A stretch of DNA of 64,000 bases from Devosia sp. SL43 (GTDB lineage: Bacteria > Pseudomonadota > Alphaproteobacteria > Rhizobiales > Devosiaceae), in NCBI RefSeq assembly GCF_021729885.1, contig NZ_CP063401.1:2720501-2784500 (forward strand). Direction: 5' to 3'. The translations under genes were made by a program, and so were the position numbers. Every line of letters starts with the position of its first letter. Position 1 is the first letter of the stretch. The notes below the pieces were generated by a model. The model was given only the letters and a program-made list of their open reading frames with translations, was not told the origin of the DNA and ran no database searches. Of the stretch, positions 51,249 through 60,232 are shown in pieces.

Positions 51249-51910
51249 GCGCGCCCAAGCCTGCCAAATCCGCACCTCAGCGAGTCGTGCTCGAAGGCCG
51301 TTTCGTGCGGCTGGAGCCATTGGACAGTAAGCATGCCGCCGACCTGCATGACGTCTCGAACATGCCGGGTGGGGCCGAACGCTATCGCTGGCTGTTTTCG
51401 GATGCGCCGGAAAGCGTCGCGGAGATGGAAGCGCGGATCGAGCAGGGCAAGTCTCTGTCAGACCCGAGCTATGTCGCTGTCATCGACGTCAAGAGTGGCA
51501 AGGCCGTGGGCCAGCAGGGCTGGATGCGCATTCGGCCCGAGCATGGCTCGATCGAGATTGGCGGCATCTATTGGGGCCTGCCCATGGCCCGGACGCCGCT
51601 GGCGACCGAGGCGCTGTATCTCTTCGCCCGTCACGCCTTCGACGACCTTGGCTATCGCCGCTTCGAATGGAAATGCAACAATCGAAACGAGCCCAGCAAG
51701 GCCGCAGCGACACGTTTCGGCTTCCAGTTCGAGGGCGTGTTCCGGCAGGACATGATCCTCAAGGGCGAGAGCCGGGATACGGCTTGGTTCTCGATCATCG
51801 ACAGCGAATGGCCGGCGATGCGGGCGGAGTATGAGCGGTGGCTGGCACCGGGCAACTTTGACGTGGATGGGGTGCAGAAGTCCAAGCTGGTGACGCGACC
51901 CCAGGTCTGA
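51245..51910 (+). CDS. GNAT-family N-acetyltransferase (RimJ/RimL type)
   Basis: A 221-residue acetyl-CoA-dependent acetyltransferase. The opening LEGRFVRLEPLDSKHAADLH, the central strand IEIGGIYWGLPMARTPLATEAL (acetyl-CoA loop region) and RRFEWKCNNRNEPSKAAATRFGFQFEG are typical of the RimJ/RimL/PA3944 subgroup that modifies protein N-termini or small amines. The substrate is unknown. It is the last gene of the queG-SDR-GNAT run. Confidence 0.92.
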   Translation: MSAPKPAKSAPQRVVLEGRFVRLEPLDSKHAADLHDVSNMPGGAERYRWLFSDAPESVAEMEARIEQGKSLSDPSYVAVIDVKSGKAVGQQGWMRIRPEHGSIEIGGIYWGLPMARTPLATEALYLFARHAFDDLGYRRFEWKCNNRNEPSKAAATRFGFQFEGVFRQDMILKGESRDTAWFSIIDSEWPAMRAEYERWLAPGNFDVDGVQKSKLVTRPQV

Positions 51911-52022
51911 GCAGGAAAACGCGTCCGAACCGCCCCATGCGCTGCCGCATCGCGGACTTGACGTGGATCAAGGCGGACGACCCCGGCCCTGTGGCTTCAT
52001 TGACCCAGCGCAGGAGGGTCAC

Positions 52023-52454
52023 ATGGGTGAGTCACAGCATCACGGGAATATTCTTGACGGACTGATCGAGGGCTGGCGCAGGCACCGCCGGGTGCAGCGG
52101 GATCGGGCGTTTCTGAGAAATTCTGCCGCCTTCGACATCGAGCGCCTCGCCGCCGATGTCGGTATGGGCGTCGATGAGCTGGCCGAGATCATCGCCCGGG
52201 GGGAGGGCGCTCCTGCGCTTTCGGCGCGCATGATGGCCGCCCATGGCCTGGACCGCGACGATCTGGCGGCGCGCAGCCCGTCGTCGCTGCGGGAGATCAG
52301 CTCGATGTGCAGCCGTTGTGATTACAAGCATCGCTGCGAAGTGGAACTCAATGCCGGTACCGCCGTCGCGCATGCGCCGGCATTCTGCCCAAATTCGCAG
52401 CTCTTGCAGGTACTGGCGCAGGATTTCGAAACTACCGGCGCCAGGACGGTCTGA
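52023..52454 (+). CDS. DUF6455-type cysteine-motif protein
   Basis: A 143-residue cytoplasmic protein. The C-terminal part contains MCSRCDYKHRCEVELNAGTA followed by HAPAFCPNSQLLQ, a four-Cys pattern (CxxC-x4-C...C) typical of DUF6455 and likely to bind a metal. The N-terminal part is helical (FDIERLAADVGMGVDELAEI). GGAGGGTCAC precedes the ATG at 52023. Function is unknown. It is convergent with the alpha/beta hydrolase gene. Confidence 0.8.
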   Translation: MGESQHHGNILDGLIEGWRRHRRVQRDRAFLRNSAAFDIERLAADVGMGVDELAEIIARGEGAPALSARMMAAHGLDRDDLAARSPSSLREISSMCSRCDYKHRCEVELNAGTAVAHAPAFCPNSQLLQVLAQDFETTGARTV

Positions 52455-52470
52455 CCGCTGCTGGCGAGGT

Positions 52471-53244
52471 CTACCCGACCATCCGCAACACGGCATCGCG
52501 CAGCCGCACCAGGTCTTCATCGCGGCTCAGGCGGTGGTCGCCATCGGGGATCAGCGTCAGCGTCACCGGATCGTGCAGGATATGCGTGGTCAGCTTGATG
52601 GCATGGGCCTGCGGCACGTCGGGGTCCTTGCCGCCCTGCAGGATCGTCACCGGGCAGCCGGTTTCGATGACGCTGCCGAACAGCAGGTGCTGCTTGCCGT
52701 CTTCGATCAGCGCGCGGGTAATGCGGTAGGGCGTGTCCGAATATTGGCTGGGCTGGTCGACATAGCCGTGGTTGTGCAGCGATTCGTGCTCAGCCGGGGT
52801 GAAGTCGGGCAGCATCAGTTCGTGCGTCATGTCGGGGGCCGGGGCGATGAGCACCAGGCCATGGGCATGGCTGCCGCGGCGGAGCAGGGCTCGCGCCAGC
52901 AGCAAAGCCAGCCAGCCGCCCATCGACGAGCCGACGATGATCTGCGGTCCGCTGGTGGTGGCGAAGACGGCTTCGGCCTCCTCGAGCCAGCGGCTGATGG
53001 TGCCGTCGTTGAAATCGCCGCCGGACATACCATGGCCGGAATAGTCGAAGCGGGTGACAGCTAGACCGTTTTCCGCCCCCAGCGCGTCGAGCGCCATGGC
53101 CTTGCTTCCCATCATGTCGGAGCGAAATCCGCCCAGCCAGAACAGGCCCGGCGCCTTGCCGTAACGCTGTTCGACGGCAATATCGCGCGCCGCTGCGTCT
53201 TTGCCCACGGTGACACGGAAACTTTGTGGTAAGGATATCTGCAA
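52471..53244 (-). CDS. Alpha/beta hydrolase
   Basis: A 257-residue serine hydrolase. The nucleophile elbow is [14 protein letters not shown] (Ser in GSSMG). Other marks are [16 protein letters not shown] (oxyanion-hole region), [27 protein letters not shown] (acid) and [10 protein letters not shown] (His). It resembles the ABHD10/palmitoyl-thioesterase-like group found in alphaproteobacteria. The substrate is unknown. It is divergent from infC. Confidence 0.92.
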   Translation of the reverse strand: MQISLPQSFRVTVGKDAAARDIAVEQRYGKAPGLFWLGGFRSDMMGSKAMALDALGAENGLAVTRFDYSGHGMSGGDFNDGTISRWLEEAEAVFATTSGPQIIVGSSMGGWLALLLARALLRRGSHAHGLVLIAPAPDMTHELMLPDFTPAEHESLHNHGYVDQPSQYSDTPYRITRALIEDGKQHLLFGSVIETGCPVTILQGGKDPDVPQAHAIKLTTHILHDPVTLTLIPDGDHRLSRDEDLVRLRDAVLRMVG

Positions 53245-53415
53245 GGCTCGGATTCCCGGAACAGTCGGCTAAGGCGGAACATCGCGCCGATCACGGCGTT
53301 TCAAAGGCGCAACAGCCCCCAAATTCTGGCGCTTTGCCAGTTGACTTATCGACCGCGTAACACGATTTTACGCTCGAATTCACCACTTGGCTTAACAACA
53401 CAAGGATCGTTTGCC

Positions 53416-53952
53416 ATTCGTCGTCCCATGAGACCAGTCGCGCCCCAGAAAGATGGGCCGCTCTCTAATGAAGATATCACCAGCGCCGATGTGCAACTCA
53501 TCGATGCTGAAGGCGAGAACCGCGGGATCGTCAGTACCCGCGCGGCTCTTGCAGAAGCCCAGGAGCAAGGCCTGGACCTCGTGCTGATCTCTCCCAACGC
53601 CGTCCCGCCGGTCGCCAAGATGCTGGACCTCGGGCGCTTCAAGTATGCCGCGCAGAAAAAAGCTGCCGAGGCCCGCAAGAAGCAGAAGGTGATCGAGGTC
53701 AAGGAAGTCCAGCTGCGTCCCAATATCGACACGCATGACTACGAGACCAAGATGAAGGCCGTGCAGCGCTTTCTCGACGATGGCGACCGCGTCAAGGTGA
53801 CGATGCGGTTCCGTGGCCGAGAAATGGCGCACCAGGAACTGGGCATGCAGCTTCTGATCAAGGTGAAGGACCAGACCGAGGCCATTGCCAAGGTCGAGAG
53901 TCAGCCGCGCTCGGAAGGCCGTCAGATGGTCATGGTGCTGGCGCCCAAGTAA
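53416..53952 (+). CDS. infC: Translation initiation factor IF-3, predicted AUU start
   Basis: IF-3 checks the start codon and keeps 30S free of 50S. Domain order is normal: N-domain ([40 protein letters not shown]), linker ([17 protein letters not shown]) and C-domain ([34 protein letters not shown]). The best start is ATT at 53416, which gives (M)[14 protein letters not shown], the family's N-terminus; AAGGA lies 9 nt upstream. Rare AUU/AUC-type starts on infC are known to allow IF-3 to repress its own translation. The ATG four codons later has no ribosome binding site. The product is 178 residues. Confidence 0.93.
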   Translation: MRRPMRPVAPQKDGPLSNEDITSADVQLIDAEGENRGIVSTRAALAEAQEQGLDLVLISPNAVPPVAKMLDLGRFKYAAQKKAAEARKKQKVIEVKEVQLRPNIDTHDYETKMKAVQRFLDDGDRVKVTMRFRGREMAHQELGMQLLIKVKDQTEAIAKVESQPRSEGRQMVMVLAPK

Positions 53953-53969
53953 GGGTCGCCGCACGTCAG

Positions 53970-54011
53970 ACAATAAAGGGCAGGTCCGGTGGGCCTGCCC
54001 TTTATTGTTTT
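53970..54011 (+). terminator. Intrinsic terminator after infC
   Basis: ACAATAAAGGGCAGG and CCTGCCCTTTATTGT form a perfect 15-bp stem with a 9-base loop, followed by TTT. It lies 17 bases after the stop codon. Confidence 0.88.
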
Positions 54012-54039
54012 GGTCGCCCGCTCCCATGGAGCTCATCGG

Positions 54040-54117
54040 GTCATTCCGCGAAAGCGGGAACCCCCTGTTGGCGATGTCGAAAGAGAAAACGGAGGTTCCC
54101 GCTTTCGCGGGAATGAC
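54040..54117. repeat. Palindromic repeat, family C
   Basis: GTCATTCCGCGAAAGCGGGAA and its complement TTCCCGCTTTCGCGGGAATGAC (one base indel) flank a ~35-base centre. It is the same design as the element at 21901-22004. It lies between the infC terminator and the metalloprotein gene. Confidence 0.8.
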
Positions 54118-54168
54118 ACCGTGGAAAGGGAAATGGGCTATCATGGGCCCGACTCACTTCGGACCCCG

Positions 54169-54906
54169 ATGAACCTGTTCTTCCGCTCTAAACCCAAGAT
54201 TCCGGCCGCAACCAGCGTCGACATCGACGGGCAGGCGGTTGTCGTCACCGTGCGCGTCAATGCGCGGGCGCGGAGCTATCGGCTGTCCATCCCCCATAGT
54301 GGCGGGCCGGTGCTGACCCTGCCGCCGCATGGCAAATGGGCCGAGGCCGAGGCCTTCCTGCTGCGGCACAACAACTGGCTGGCCGCCCGCATCAAGCGCG
54401 CGCCCGAAGCCACCAGTTTTGCCGATGGGGGCATCATCCCGCTGCGCGGGGTGGACCACCGCATCATCGGCACCGGCAAGGTGCGCGGACGGGTTGAGGT
54501 TGCCGACGATGATGGCGAGTCCGTGTTGCTGGTGCCCGGCGATGCCGCGCATCAGGCGCGGCGGCTGAGCGATTGGCTCAAGGACGAGGCGCAGGCCGAC
54601 CTAGCCGAGCGTACCGCCATCCACGCGGCGCGGCTGGGGGTGACGGTCAAATCGGTCAAGATGCGCAGCCAGGCCAGCCGCTGGGGCTCCTGCTCGTCAT
54701 CGGGCAATATCAACTACAACTGGCGCCTGGTGCTGGCGCCGCCCTTCGTGCTCGACTATGTCGCGGCTCATGAAGTGGCGCATCTGGTGGAGATGAACCA
54801 CTCGGCAGCCTTCTGGGCCACGGTGAAGCGGACGCTGCCCGACATGGAGCGCGGCCGAGCCTGGCTCAAGGCGCATGGGCGGCAGTTGATGGCGCATGGC
54901 GGGTAG
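54169..54906 (+). CDS. YgjP-type zinc metallopeptidase-like protein (M48/DUF45)
   Basis: A 245-residue protein of the YgjP/WLM-like group. The zinc site is HEVAHLVEMNHSAAFW (HExxH with third ligand His in NHSAAFW). Upstream is the family signature MRSQASRWGSCSSSGNINYN (RWGSCSSxGxIxxNWRL). The N-terminal ~110 residues are a beta-rich domain (VTVRVNARARSYRLSIPHSG). There is no signal peptide, so it is cytoplasmic. Family roles are unclear (protease or DNA-repair related). The start MNLFFRSKPK at 54169 is likely. Confidence 0.9.
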   Translation: MNLFFRSKPKIPAATSVDIDGQAVVVTVRVNARARSYRLSIPHSGGPVLTLPPHGKWAEAEAFLLRHNNWLAARIKRAPEATSFADGGIIPLRGVDHRIIGTGKVRGRVEVADDDGESVLLVPGDAAHQARRLSDWLKDEAQADLAERTAIHAARLGVTVKSVKMRSQASRWGSCSSSGNINYNWRLVLAPPFVLDYVAAHEVAHLVEMNHSAAFWATVKRTLPDMERGRAWLKAHGRQLMAHGG

Positions 54907-54910
54907 GCTG

Positions 54911-55013
54911 CCACCCTCTCACCAGAGGGAGGGGGACGACCTGACGCATTCAACGGAAGGTCCGGGAAACCCCTCATCCGCCCTTCGGGCACCTTCTCCC
55001 TCAAGGGGAGAGG
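54911..55013. repeat. Palindromic intergenic repeat, family B
   Basis: CCACCCTCTCACCAGAGGGAGG opens and CTTCTCCCTCAAGGGGAGAGG closes the element, with ACCCCTCATCCGCCCTTCGGG inside as in the copy at 10841. It fills the gap between the metalloprotein and PBP1A stop codons. Confidence 0.75.
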
Positions 55014-55039
55014 CAAAGAGCCTCGGTCCGGCGTAAGCC

Positions 55040-57790
55040 TTAGTTCTGGTCGCCGCCGAAGATCAGGTCCATCAGCGTGCGCTGGCTGTTTTCATTCTCG
55101 ATCGGGACGGGCTGACCGAGATTGGCCGGTGGCTGGATCTGCTGCTGTTGCGCCGGAGCGCTCGGCACCCAGACCTGCTGGCCGGTGGCCGGATCGATGA
55201 CCAGCATCATGGGCAGGCCGGTATTGGGGTCGATCGGCGCCTGGCCGACGCCCGTGGTCTGGGCCTGCAGCGGGAAGCCGGTGACGGGGTCGATGGCCTG
55301 GCCGGGCTGGATCACCTGGTTGCCGCCGACCACCTGGCCGACCGGCATGCCGGTCGCCGGATCGATCTGCACGCCATTGGCATCCACCAGCATGCCGCCG
55401 GTATTGGCCACGGGCAGGCCCGTAGCCGGATCGATCTGCTGAATGGGCATGCCGGTGGCGGGGTCGATCTGGACGCCGTTGGCATCGACGATCACGCCGC
55501 CAGCTGGCAGTCCGGCATTGTCGACCATTTGGCCGGTCTGGATCGGCTGGTTTGCCGTCAGGGCATTGGCCGCAACATATTGCCCGGTCGTCGGATCGAG
55601 CTTCATCAGCTGGCCCGTTGCCGGATCGACCATGGTCTGGACAGGTTGACCGGTGCCGGCATCGACATATTGCGTCATCGGCTGGCCGGTGGCCGGATCG
55701 ATGGCCGCCTGGCCTGTGGCGGGGTCGATCACCGGCTGGGCCACCAGCTGACCCTCGTAGGAGCCACCCGGGATCTGGGCGATCTGCTTGCCGGCATGCG
55801 CCTTGGTCATGAATTCGGACCAGATCGCCGCCGGCACGTTGCCGCCCGAAAGCGTGGTCTCGGTGGCATCGTCATTGCCCAGCCAGACGCCCGTGACCAT
55901 CGCCGCGGTATAGCCGACGAACAAGGCGTCCTTGGCTTCCTGCGAGGTGCCGGTCTTGCCGCCGAACTGCCAGCCATTGAGGTTGGCGCCCTTGCCGGTG
56001 CCCACTTCCACGGCGGTTTCCAGCATGTCGTTCATCTCGGCCAGCACGTTCGGATCGATGACGCGGCCTGGGCCGGCATCGGAGGCCTGGTAGAGCACCG
56101 TGCCATCCTTGGCCTGGATAGAGGTGATGACATTGGGGATGACACCCATGCCGCCATTGGCGAACGGGGCATAGGCCGAGGTCAGCTCAAGCAGGTTCAC
56201 TTCCTGCGTGCCCAGCGCGATCGACGGCACGGGCTGCAGTGGCGAGGAAATGCCCATGCGGGTGGCCACGTCGATGACCGCCTGCGGCGTGACGTCGATG
56301 GCGAGGCGCGCCGCGATGGTATTGAGCGAATAGGCGAGGCCCTGGCGCAGGGTCACCGTGCCGGCATATTTGCCCGAGGCATTGCCGGGGCTCCAGCCGT
56401 TATAGGTGAACTTGGCGTCTTCGGCCAAGGTATCGGGCGTATAGCCCTTTTCCATGGCGGCCATGTAGACGAAGGGCTTGAAGGTCGAGCCGGGCTGGCG
56501 CTTGGCCGTCACGGCGCGGTTATACTGGCTGGCCTGGTAGTCGACGCCGCCGACCATGGCGCGCACGGTGCCGTCGACATCCATGGCGACGAGAGCGCCC
56601 TGGTTGAAGCCGCGCTTTGGACCCTCGGAGGCCACCATCTCCTTGACGATGAACTCGGCATCCTTCTGCATCTTGAAGTCGATGGTGGTCTGCACCACCA
56701 CGTCGGTCTTGATCTCACCCAGGTAGGCGGTCATCAGCGATTCGACCCAATCGGCCACATAGTCCTCCGAGCCGGCGACGCGGGTGCGCACGCTCTGGCT
56801 GGGGTCGATCTGGGCGGCAGCGGCTTCTTCCGCAGTGATATAGCCATCGCGCGCCATAGCATTGAGCGACAGGCGCTGGCGCTCGATGGCGCGTTCCGGA
56901 TTGGACTTGGGATTATAGGCCGACGGCGCCGGCAGGATACCGGCCAGCATGGCGGCCTGGCCCAGCGACAGATTGCGGGCCGAAACACCGAAATAGGTCT
57001 GTGCGGCCGCTTCGATACCCGTTGCCCCGGCGCCAAAATAGACGCGGTTCATATAGAGTTCGAGGATTTCTTCCTTGGTGTAGTTCTGTTCCAGCCACAC
57101 GGCCAGGATCGCTTCCTGCACCTTGCGGCCCAGAGTCTGGTCGGGGGTGAGGAACAGGTTTTTGGCCACCTGCTGGGTGATGGTCGAGGCGCCGCGCGTC
57201 ACGTCGCCGGCCTGCACCGATTCGATGGCCACCGAGATCAGGCCCAGCGGATCGACGCCGAAATGGCTCATATAGCGGCGGTCTTCCGAGGCGATGATCG
57301 CCGCCGGAACATAATAGGGCAGCTCGCGATAGGTGATGGCTTCGCCGCCGGTCGCGCCGCGATTGGAGATCAGGCTGCCATCGGCGGCCAAGATGCGGAT
57401 ATTGGGCGGGCGGTCGGGAATAGCCCAGGTATTGGACGAGGGCAGCTGTGCGCCGTAATAGACGACGACGCCGATGACGGCGATACCGGCCCACAAGGCA
57501 CCGACAAAGCCCCACCAGAGCAGGCCCATGAGAAAGCCACCGCGCCGTTTGGGCTTCTTGCCCCGGGCCGGCTGCGCCTTGCCGCGACGGGGCGGCTTGG
57601 GGGCCTTGCCTTTTGGGCCGCTGGGCGGTGGTGCGCCGCCGGAGCGCTCGTCATCGACGAACACACCCACCGAATGACCCATCGAGGGCTCGACGCGCTG
57701 GCCCTTGCCGCGGGCAGTCGCCTGCGGCTTGCCACCCTTATTGGGCTGGGCGCCAACACGGTCATCGGCGGAAATGCGGAAATCCATCAA
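55040..57790 (-). CDS. mrcA: Penicillin-binding protein 1A with a DPATG-repeat C-terminal tail
   Basis: A bifunctional peptidoglycan synthase of 915-916 residues (start Met1 or Met2). Order: a basic cytoplasmic tail rich in Lys/Pro (1-84), one membrane helix (86-111), glycosyltransferase family 51 (~140-315; catalytic ASEDRRYMSHFGVD at Glu169, STITQQVAKNLFL), and transpeptidase (~400-665) with STFK (Ser435), SLN (488-490) and KTGT (612-615). Residues ~675-880 form an unusual tail of about ten IDPATGxP-like units, including a near-perfect pair of VDANGVQIDPATGMP, followed by a Gln/Pro stretch and NSQRTLMDLIFGG. The enzyme core is ordinary; the tail's role is unknown. Confidence 0.95.
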   Translation of the reverse strand: MMDFRISADDRVGAQPNKGGKPQATARGKGQRVEPSMGHSVGVFVDDERSGGAPPPSGPKGKAPKPPRRGKAQPARGKKPKRRGGFLMGLLWWGFVGALWAGIAVIGVVVYYGAQLPSSNTWAIPDRPPNIRILAADGSLISNRGATGGEAITYRELPYYVPAAIIASEDRRYMSHFGVDPLGLISVAIESVQAGDVTRGASTITQQVAKNLFLTPDQTLGRKVQEAILAVWLEQNYTKEEILELYMNRVYFGAGATGIEAAAQTYFGVSARNLSLGQAAMLAGILPAPSAYNPKSNPERAIERQRLSLNAMARDGYITAEEAAAAQIDPSQSVRTRVAGSEDYVADWVESLMTAYLGEIKTDVVVQTTIDFKMQKDAEFIVKEMVASEGPKRGFNQGALVAMDVDGTVRAMVGGVDYQASQYNRAVTAKRQPGSTFKPFVYMAAMEKGYTPDTLAEDAKFTYNGWSPGNASGKYAGTVTLRQGLAYSLNTIAARLAIDVTPQAVIDVATRMGISSPLQPVPSIALGTQEVNLLELTSAYAPFANGGMGVIPNVITSIQAKDGTVLYQASDAGPGRVIDPNVLAEMNDMLETAVEVGTGKGANLNGWQFGGKTGTSQEAKDALFVGYTAAMVTGVWLGNDDATETTLSGGNVPAAIWSEFMTKAHAGKQIAQIPGGSYEGQLVAQPVIDPATGQAAIDPATGQPMTQYVDAGTGQPVQTMVDPATGQLMKLDPTTGQYVAANALTANQPIQTGQMVDNAGLPAGGVIVDANGVQIDPATGMPIQQIDPATGLPVANTGGMLVDANGVQIDPATGMPVGQVVGGNQVIQPGQAIDPVTGFPLQAQTTGVGQAPIDPNTGLPMMLVIDPATGQQVWVPSAPAQQQQIQPPANLGQPVPIENENSQRTLMDLIFGGDQN

Positions 57791-58012
57791 GCAAACCTAC
57801 GAGAAATTGCCTTTTGCCGCTTCTACTCCGTTCCGCGCCTTTGGGAAACAAGAGGTTAGCAGGAGGTTAAGGCCAATCCTGACCGACTCGCGACGCGCCA
57901 TCCAACCGGATGCGTCTGTCACGCGGCCACGATACCGTTCTCCGGGCCAATTGTGGCCGGTTTATGTGGGTTTTTCCGAGTTGCGCCGAGGTGTTGCGAC
58001 GGCGTCACAACC

Positions 58013-58333
58013 TCAGCAGTAGAGGTTGTGATAGGCGATCAGCGCCGGCTGCATGAAGAGGTCGGCGCCGCCGGTCCATTCGGTGACGACCTTTTCGGAA
58101 TAGTCGCCAGTCTCGCAATCATAGACCAGGCGCGATTCTCCCACTTCCTTGCCTTCGACGATCAGGCTGAGCGCATGGGCGCGCGGATCGGTGGCGTCGC
58201 TGACATCGGCGAGGATGTCGTAGAAATAGGGGGCGTCGATATAGACCCGGATCAGCGGCGTGCCGGTTGCCTCCTGGGCCAGGGCGGGCGAAACGAGAGC
58301 TGCTATAACAGCGGTAGCAATGGCGATCTTCAT
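58013..58333 (-). CDS. Small secreted protein of unknown function
   Basis: A 106-residue exported protein with the signal peptide MKIAIATAVIAALVSPALA (cleavage near ALA-QE). The mature part is acidic, with aromatic-rich strands (RVYIDAPYFYDILADVSDA) and two cysteines (LVYDCETGDYSE; final Cys). The family is not recognised. GAGGCC upstream of the ATG is a moderate ribosome binding site. It is divergent from the HExxH protein gene, ~63 bases away. Confidence 0.75.
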   Translation of the reverse strand: MKIAIATAVIAALVSPALAQEATGTPLIRVYIDAPYFYDILADVSDATDPRAHALSLIVEGKEVGESRLVYDCETGDYSEKVVTEWTGGADLFMQPALIAYHNLYC

Positions 58334-58396
58334 AAAACGGCCTCCTCGATACGAGAACGGTTTGCCCGGCCGCTTCCGGCCAGCCTATGAGAGACA

Positions 58397-58942
58397 ATGA
58401 ACACAAAGCGACATGAATGGGCAATGAAGGCGGGTTTGGCGACGGCCCTGATGGCGGCACCGACGCTGGCCGACGATGCTGCCCTGCTCGACAGGGCCTT
58501 GACCCGGGCCACGGCGACGTTTGAGGCGGCCCTGCCGCAGCTGGGCGCAAGTGAATTCGGCGTCGATGTCGCGGCCTATCGCGATGCGCTGACGCTGGGG
58601 CAGTTCAGCTCGCGGCATTGGGGTGGCACGGTTTCGGTAGAGACAGCTATCCGCGATGAAGCGACCGGCTCCTGCGGCCGCTACGCGGCCTTCGTGCGCA
58701 TTCCGCCGGAGAATGGCGTCGTGAGCCTCGTGCTCTGTCCGCAGTTTTTCACCGATGGCGCCGATGGATTGCGCGAGCTGACGATCCTGCACGAGATGGT
58801 GCATGTCGTCGCCGGCAGCGACGAATGCCAGGCCATGGCATTTGCGGCTCGCGTGCAGGAGGCGGTGACGGGTACGTTTACGCCGGTGAGCGCCTATTGG
58901 GAGGCCAATGGGTGTGCGGGGACGGGGTATAGCTTGCCGTGA
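58397..58942 (+). CDS. Probable secreted HExxH zinc metalloprotein
   Basis: A 181-residue protein with a short signal-like N-terminus (HEWAMKAGLATALMAAPTLA, cleavage near TLA-DD). The core contains LTILHEMVHVVAGSDECQAM: HExxH plus a Glu/Cys-containing helix, resembling small secreted metalloendopeptidases of the deuterolysin/M35 style, where a third ligand lies in a GSDE/GTxD segment. Four cysteines (GSCGRY, LVLCPQF, DECQAM, NGCAG) may form two disulfides. Substrate and family are uncertain; the zinc site is the only firm clue. Confidence 0.7.
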   Translation: MNTKRHEWAMKAGLATALMAAPTLADDAALLDRALTRATATFEAALPQLGASEFGVDVAAYRDALTLGQFSSRHWGGTVSVETAIRDEATGSCGRYAAFVRIPPENGVVSLVLCPQFFTDGADGLRELTILHEMVHVVAGSDECQAMAFAARVQEAVTGTFTPVSAYWEANGCAGTGYSLP

Positions 58943-58967
58943 TTGCCCCGGCATGCGCTGAACTGGC

Positions 58968-59068
58968 TTCCCTCCCCCTTGTGGGGAGGGAATGAGGGTG
59001 GGGGTATTGAGGGCACTGAGCGTGGGGCCTACCCCCACCCTTGATCCCTCCCCACAAGGGGGAGGGAG
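58968..59068. repeat. Large inverted repeat, family B (CCCTCCCC type)
   Basis: CTTCCCTCCCCCTTGTGGGG and CCCCACAAGGGGGAGGGAG are inverted copies; inner arms GAGGGTGGGGGTA/TACCCCCACCC extend the stem. It lies between convergent stop codons (58942 and 59085). Confidence 0.85.
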
Positions 59069-59084
59069 ACGACTGCGAGCTCTG

Positions 59085-60107
59085 CTATCGCCAGCCCAAA
59101 GCCGGGGCGACGTGTTTGAGAATGCTCTCGATCACATGCGCATTGTAGTCGACGCCGAGCTGGTTCGGCACGGTCAGCAGCAGCGTATCGGCTTCGGCGA
59201 TCGCTTCGTCCTGGGCCAGATCGCGGATCAATTGATCCGGCTCGCCAGTATAGCCGCGACCGAACACGGCGCGTTTTTCCGGCTCGATATAGCCGAACTG
59301 GTCCTCTTCCGAGCGGCCGGTGCCGAAATAGGCGCGGTCCATGTCGTTGACCAGAGCGAAAATCGAGCGGCTGACTGAGACACGCGGCTCGCGCGTATGT
59401 CCCGCCTCTTTCCAGGCGGCACGATAGGCGCGGATCTGTTCGGCTTGCTGGATGTGGAAGGGCTTGCCGCTCTCGTCGAATTTCAGCGTCGAGCTTTGCA
59501 GGTTCATGCCCTTCTGCGCCGCCCAGATGGCGGTGGCGTCGCTGGCCGCACCCCACCAGATGCGCTCGCGCAAGCCCTCGGAATAGGGTTCGAGCCGCAG
59601 CAGGCCAGGCGGATTGGGGAACATGGGACGCGGATTGGGCTGGGCAAAGCCCTGACCTCTCAGCGCCTCGAGATAGATCTCGGCATTGATGCGGGCCATG
59701 TCGGCATCATCGTGCCCATCTTGCGGCGCCTGGCCGAAATAGCGCCAGCCATCGATCACCTGCTCTGGCGAGCCACGGCTGATGCCCAGCTGCAGGCGAC
59801 CGCCTGAGATAAGATCGGCCGCGCCAGAATCCTCGGCCATGTAGAGCGGGTTTTCGTAGCGCATGTCGATCACGGCGGTGCCCAGCTCGATCTTGCTGGT
59901 TTTCGCGCCTGCCGCAGCCAGCAGCGGGAAGGGCGAGGCGAGCTGGCGGGCAAAGTGATGCACGCGGAAATAGGCGCCGTCGGCGCCCAGTTCTTCGGCG
60001 GCAACGGCCAAGTCGATGGACTGCAACAGCGCATCGCCCGCCGAGCGGGTGCCGGATTGGGGCGAGGGCGACCAATGGCCGAAGGAAAGGAAGCCGATCT
60101 TTTTCAT
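59085..60107 (-). CDS. LLM-class flavin-dependent oxidoreductase
   Basis: A 340-residue TIM-barrel flavoprotein of the luciferase-like monooxygenase group. The start MKKIGFLSFGHWSPSPQSGT, the segment AEELGADGAYFRVHHFARQL (family LGxxxxWxxEHH), KIELGTAVIDMRYENPLYMA and GRLQLGISRGSPEQV are typical. It uses FMNH2 or F420; FMN is expected in this lineage. The substrate is unknown. The ATG at 60107 is chosen over a Met ten codons upstream for its N-terminal fit. It stands alone. Confidence 0.92.
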   Translation of the reverse strand: MKKIGFLSFGHWSPSPQSGTRSAGDALLQSIDLAVAAEELGADGAYFRVHHFARQLASPFPLLAAAGAKTSKIELGTAVIDMRYENPLYMAEDSGAADLISGGRLQLGISRGSPEQVIDGWRYFGQAPQDGHDDADMARINAEIYLEALRGQGFAQPNPRPMFPNPPGLLRLEPYSEGLRERIWWGAASDATAIWAAQKGMNLQSSTLKFDESGKPFHIQQAEQIRAYRAAWKEAGHTREPRVSVSRSIFALVNDMDRAYFGTGRSEEDQFGYIEPEKRAVFGRGYTGEPDQLIRDLAQDEAIAEADTLLLTVPNQLGVDYNAHVIESILKHVAPALGWR

Positions 60108-60232
60108 GGGTGTTGGACCTAGCAATATCGGGGGCACGAGAGTGTCGTGTCATTTGATCCATAGATCGGTGATCACGCCCGGGAGCGCAAGCTGGTCAGG
60201 GGTGACAGACCGGATTGGATCGTTGAACGACC

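Noticed and set aside
55151..55768. CRISPR-like or tandem-repeat array
   Set aside because: The direct repeats are codons for DPATG units inside an open PBP1A frame; spacing is irregular and there are no unique spacers or cas genes.
55148..57859. A 903-codon open frame on the plus strand opposite the PBP1A gene
   Set aside because: It is the antisense shadow of a GC-rich gene: His/Gly/Asp/Arg-rich, no motifs, while the minus strand shows complete PBP1A catalytic motifs.
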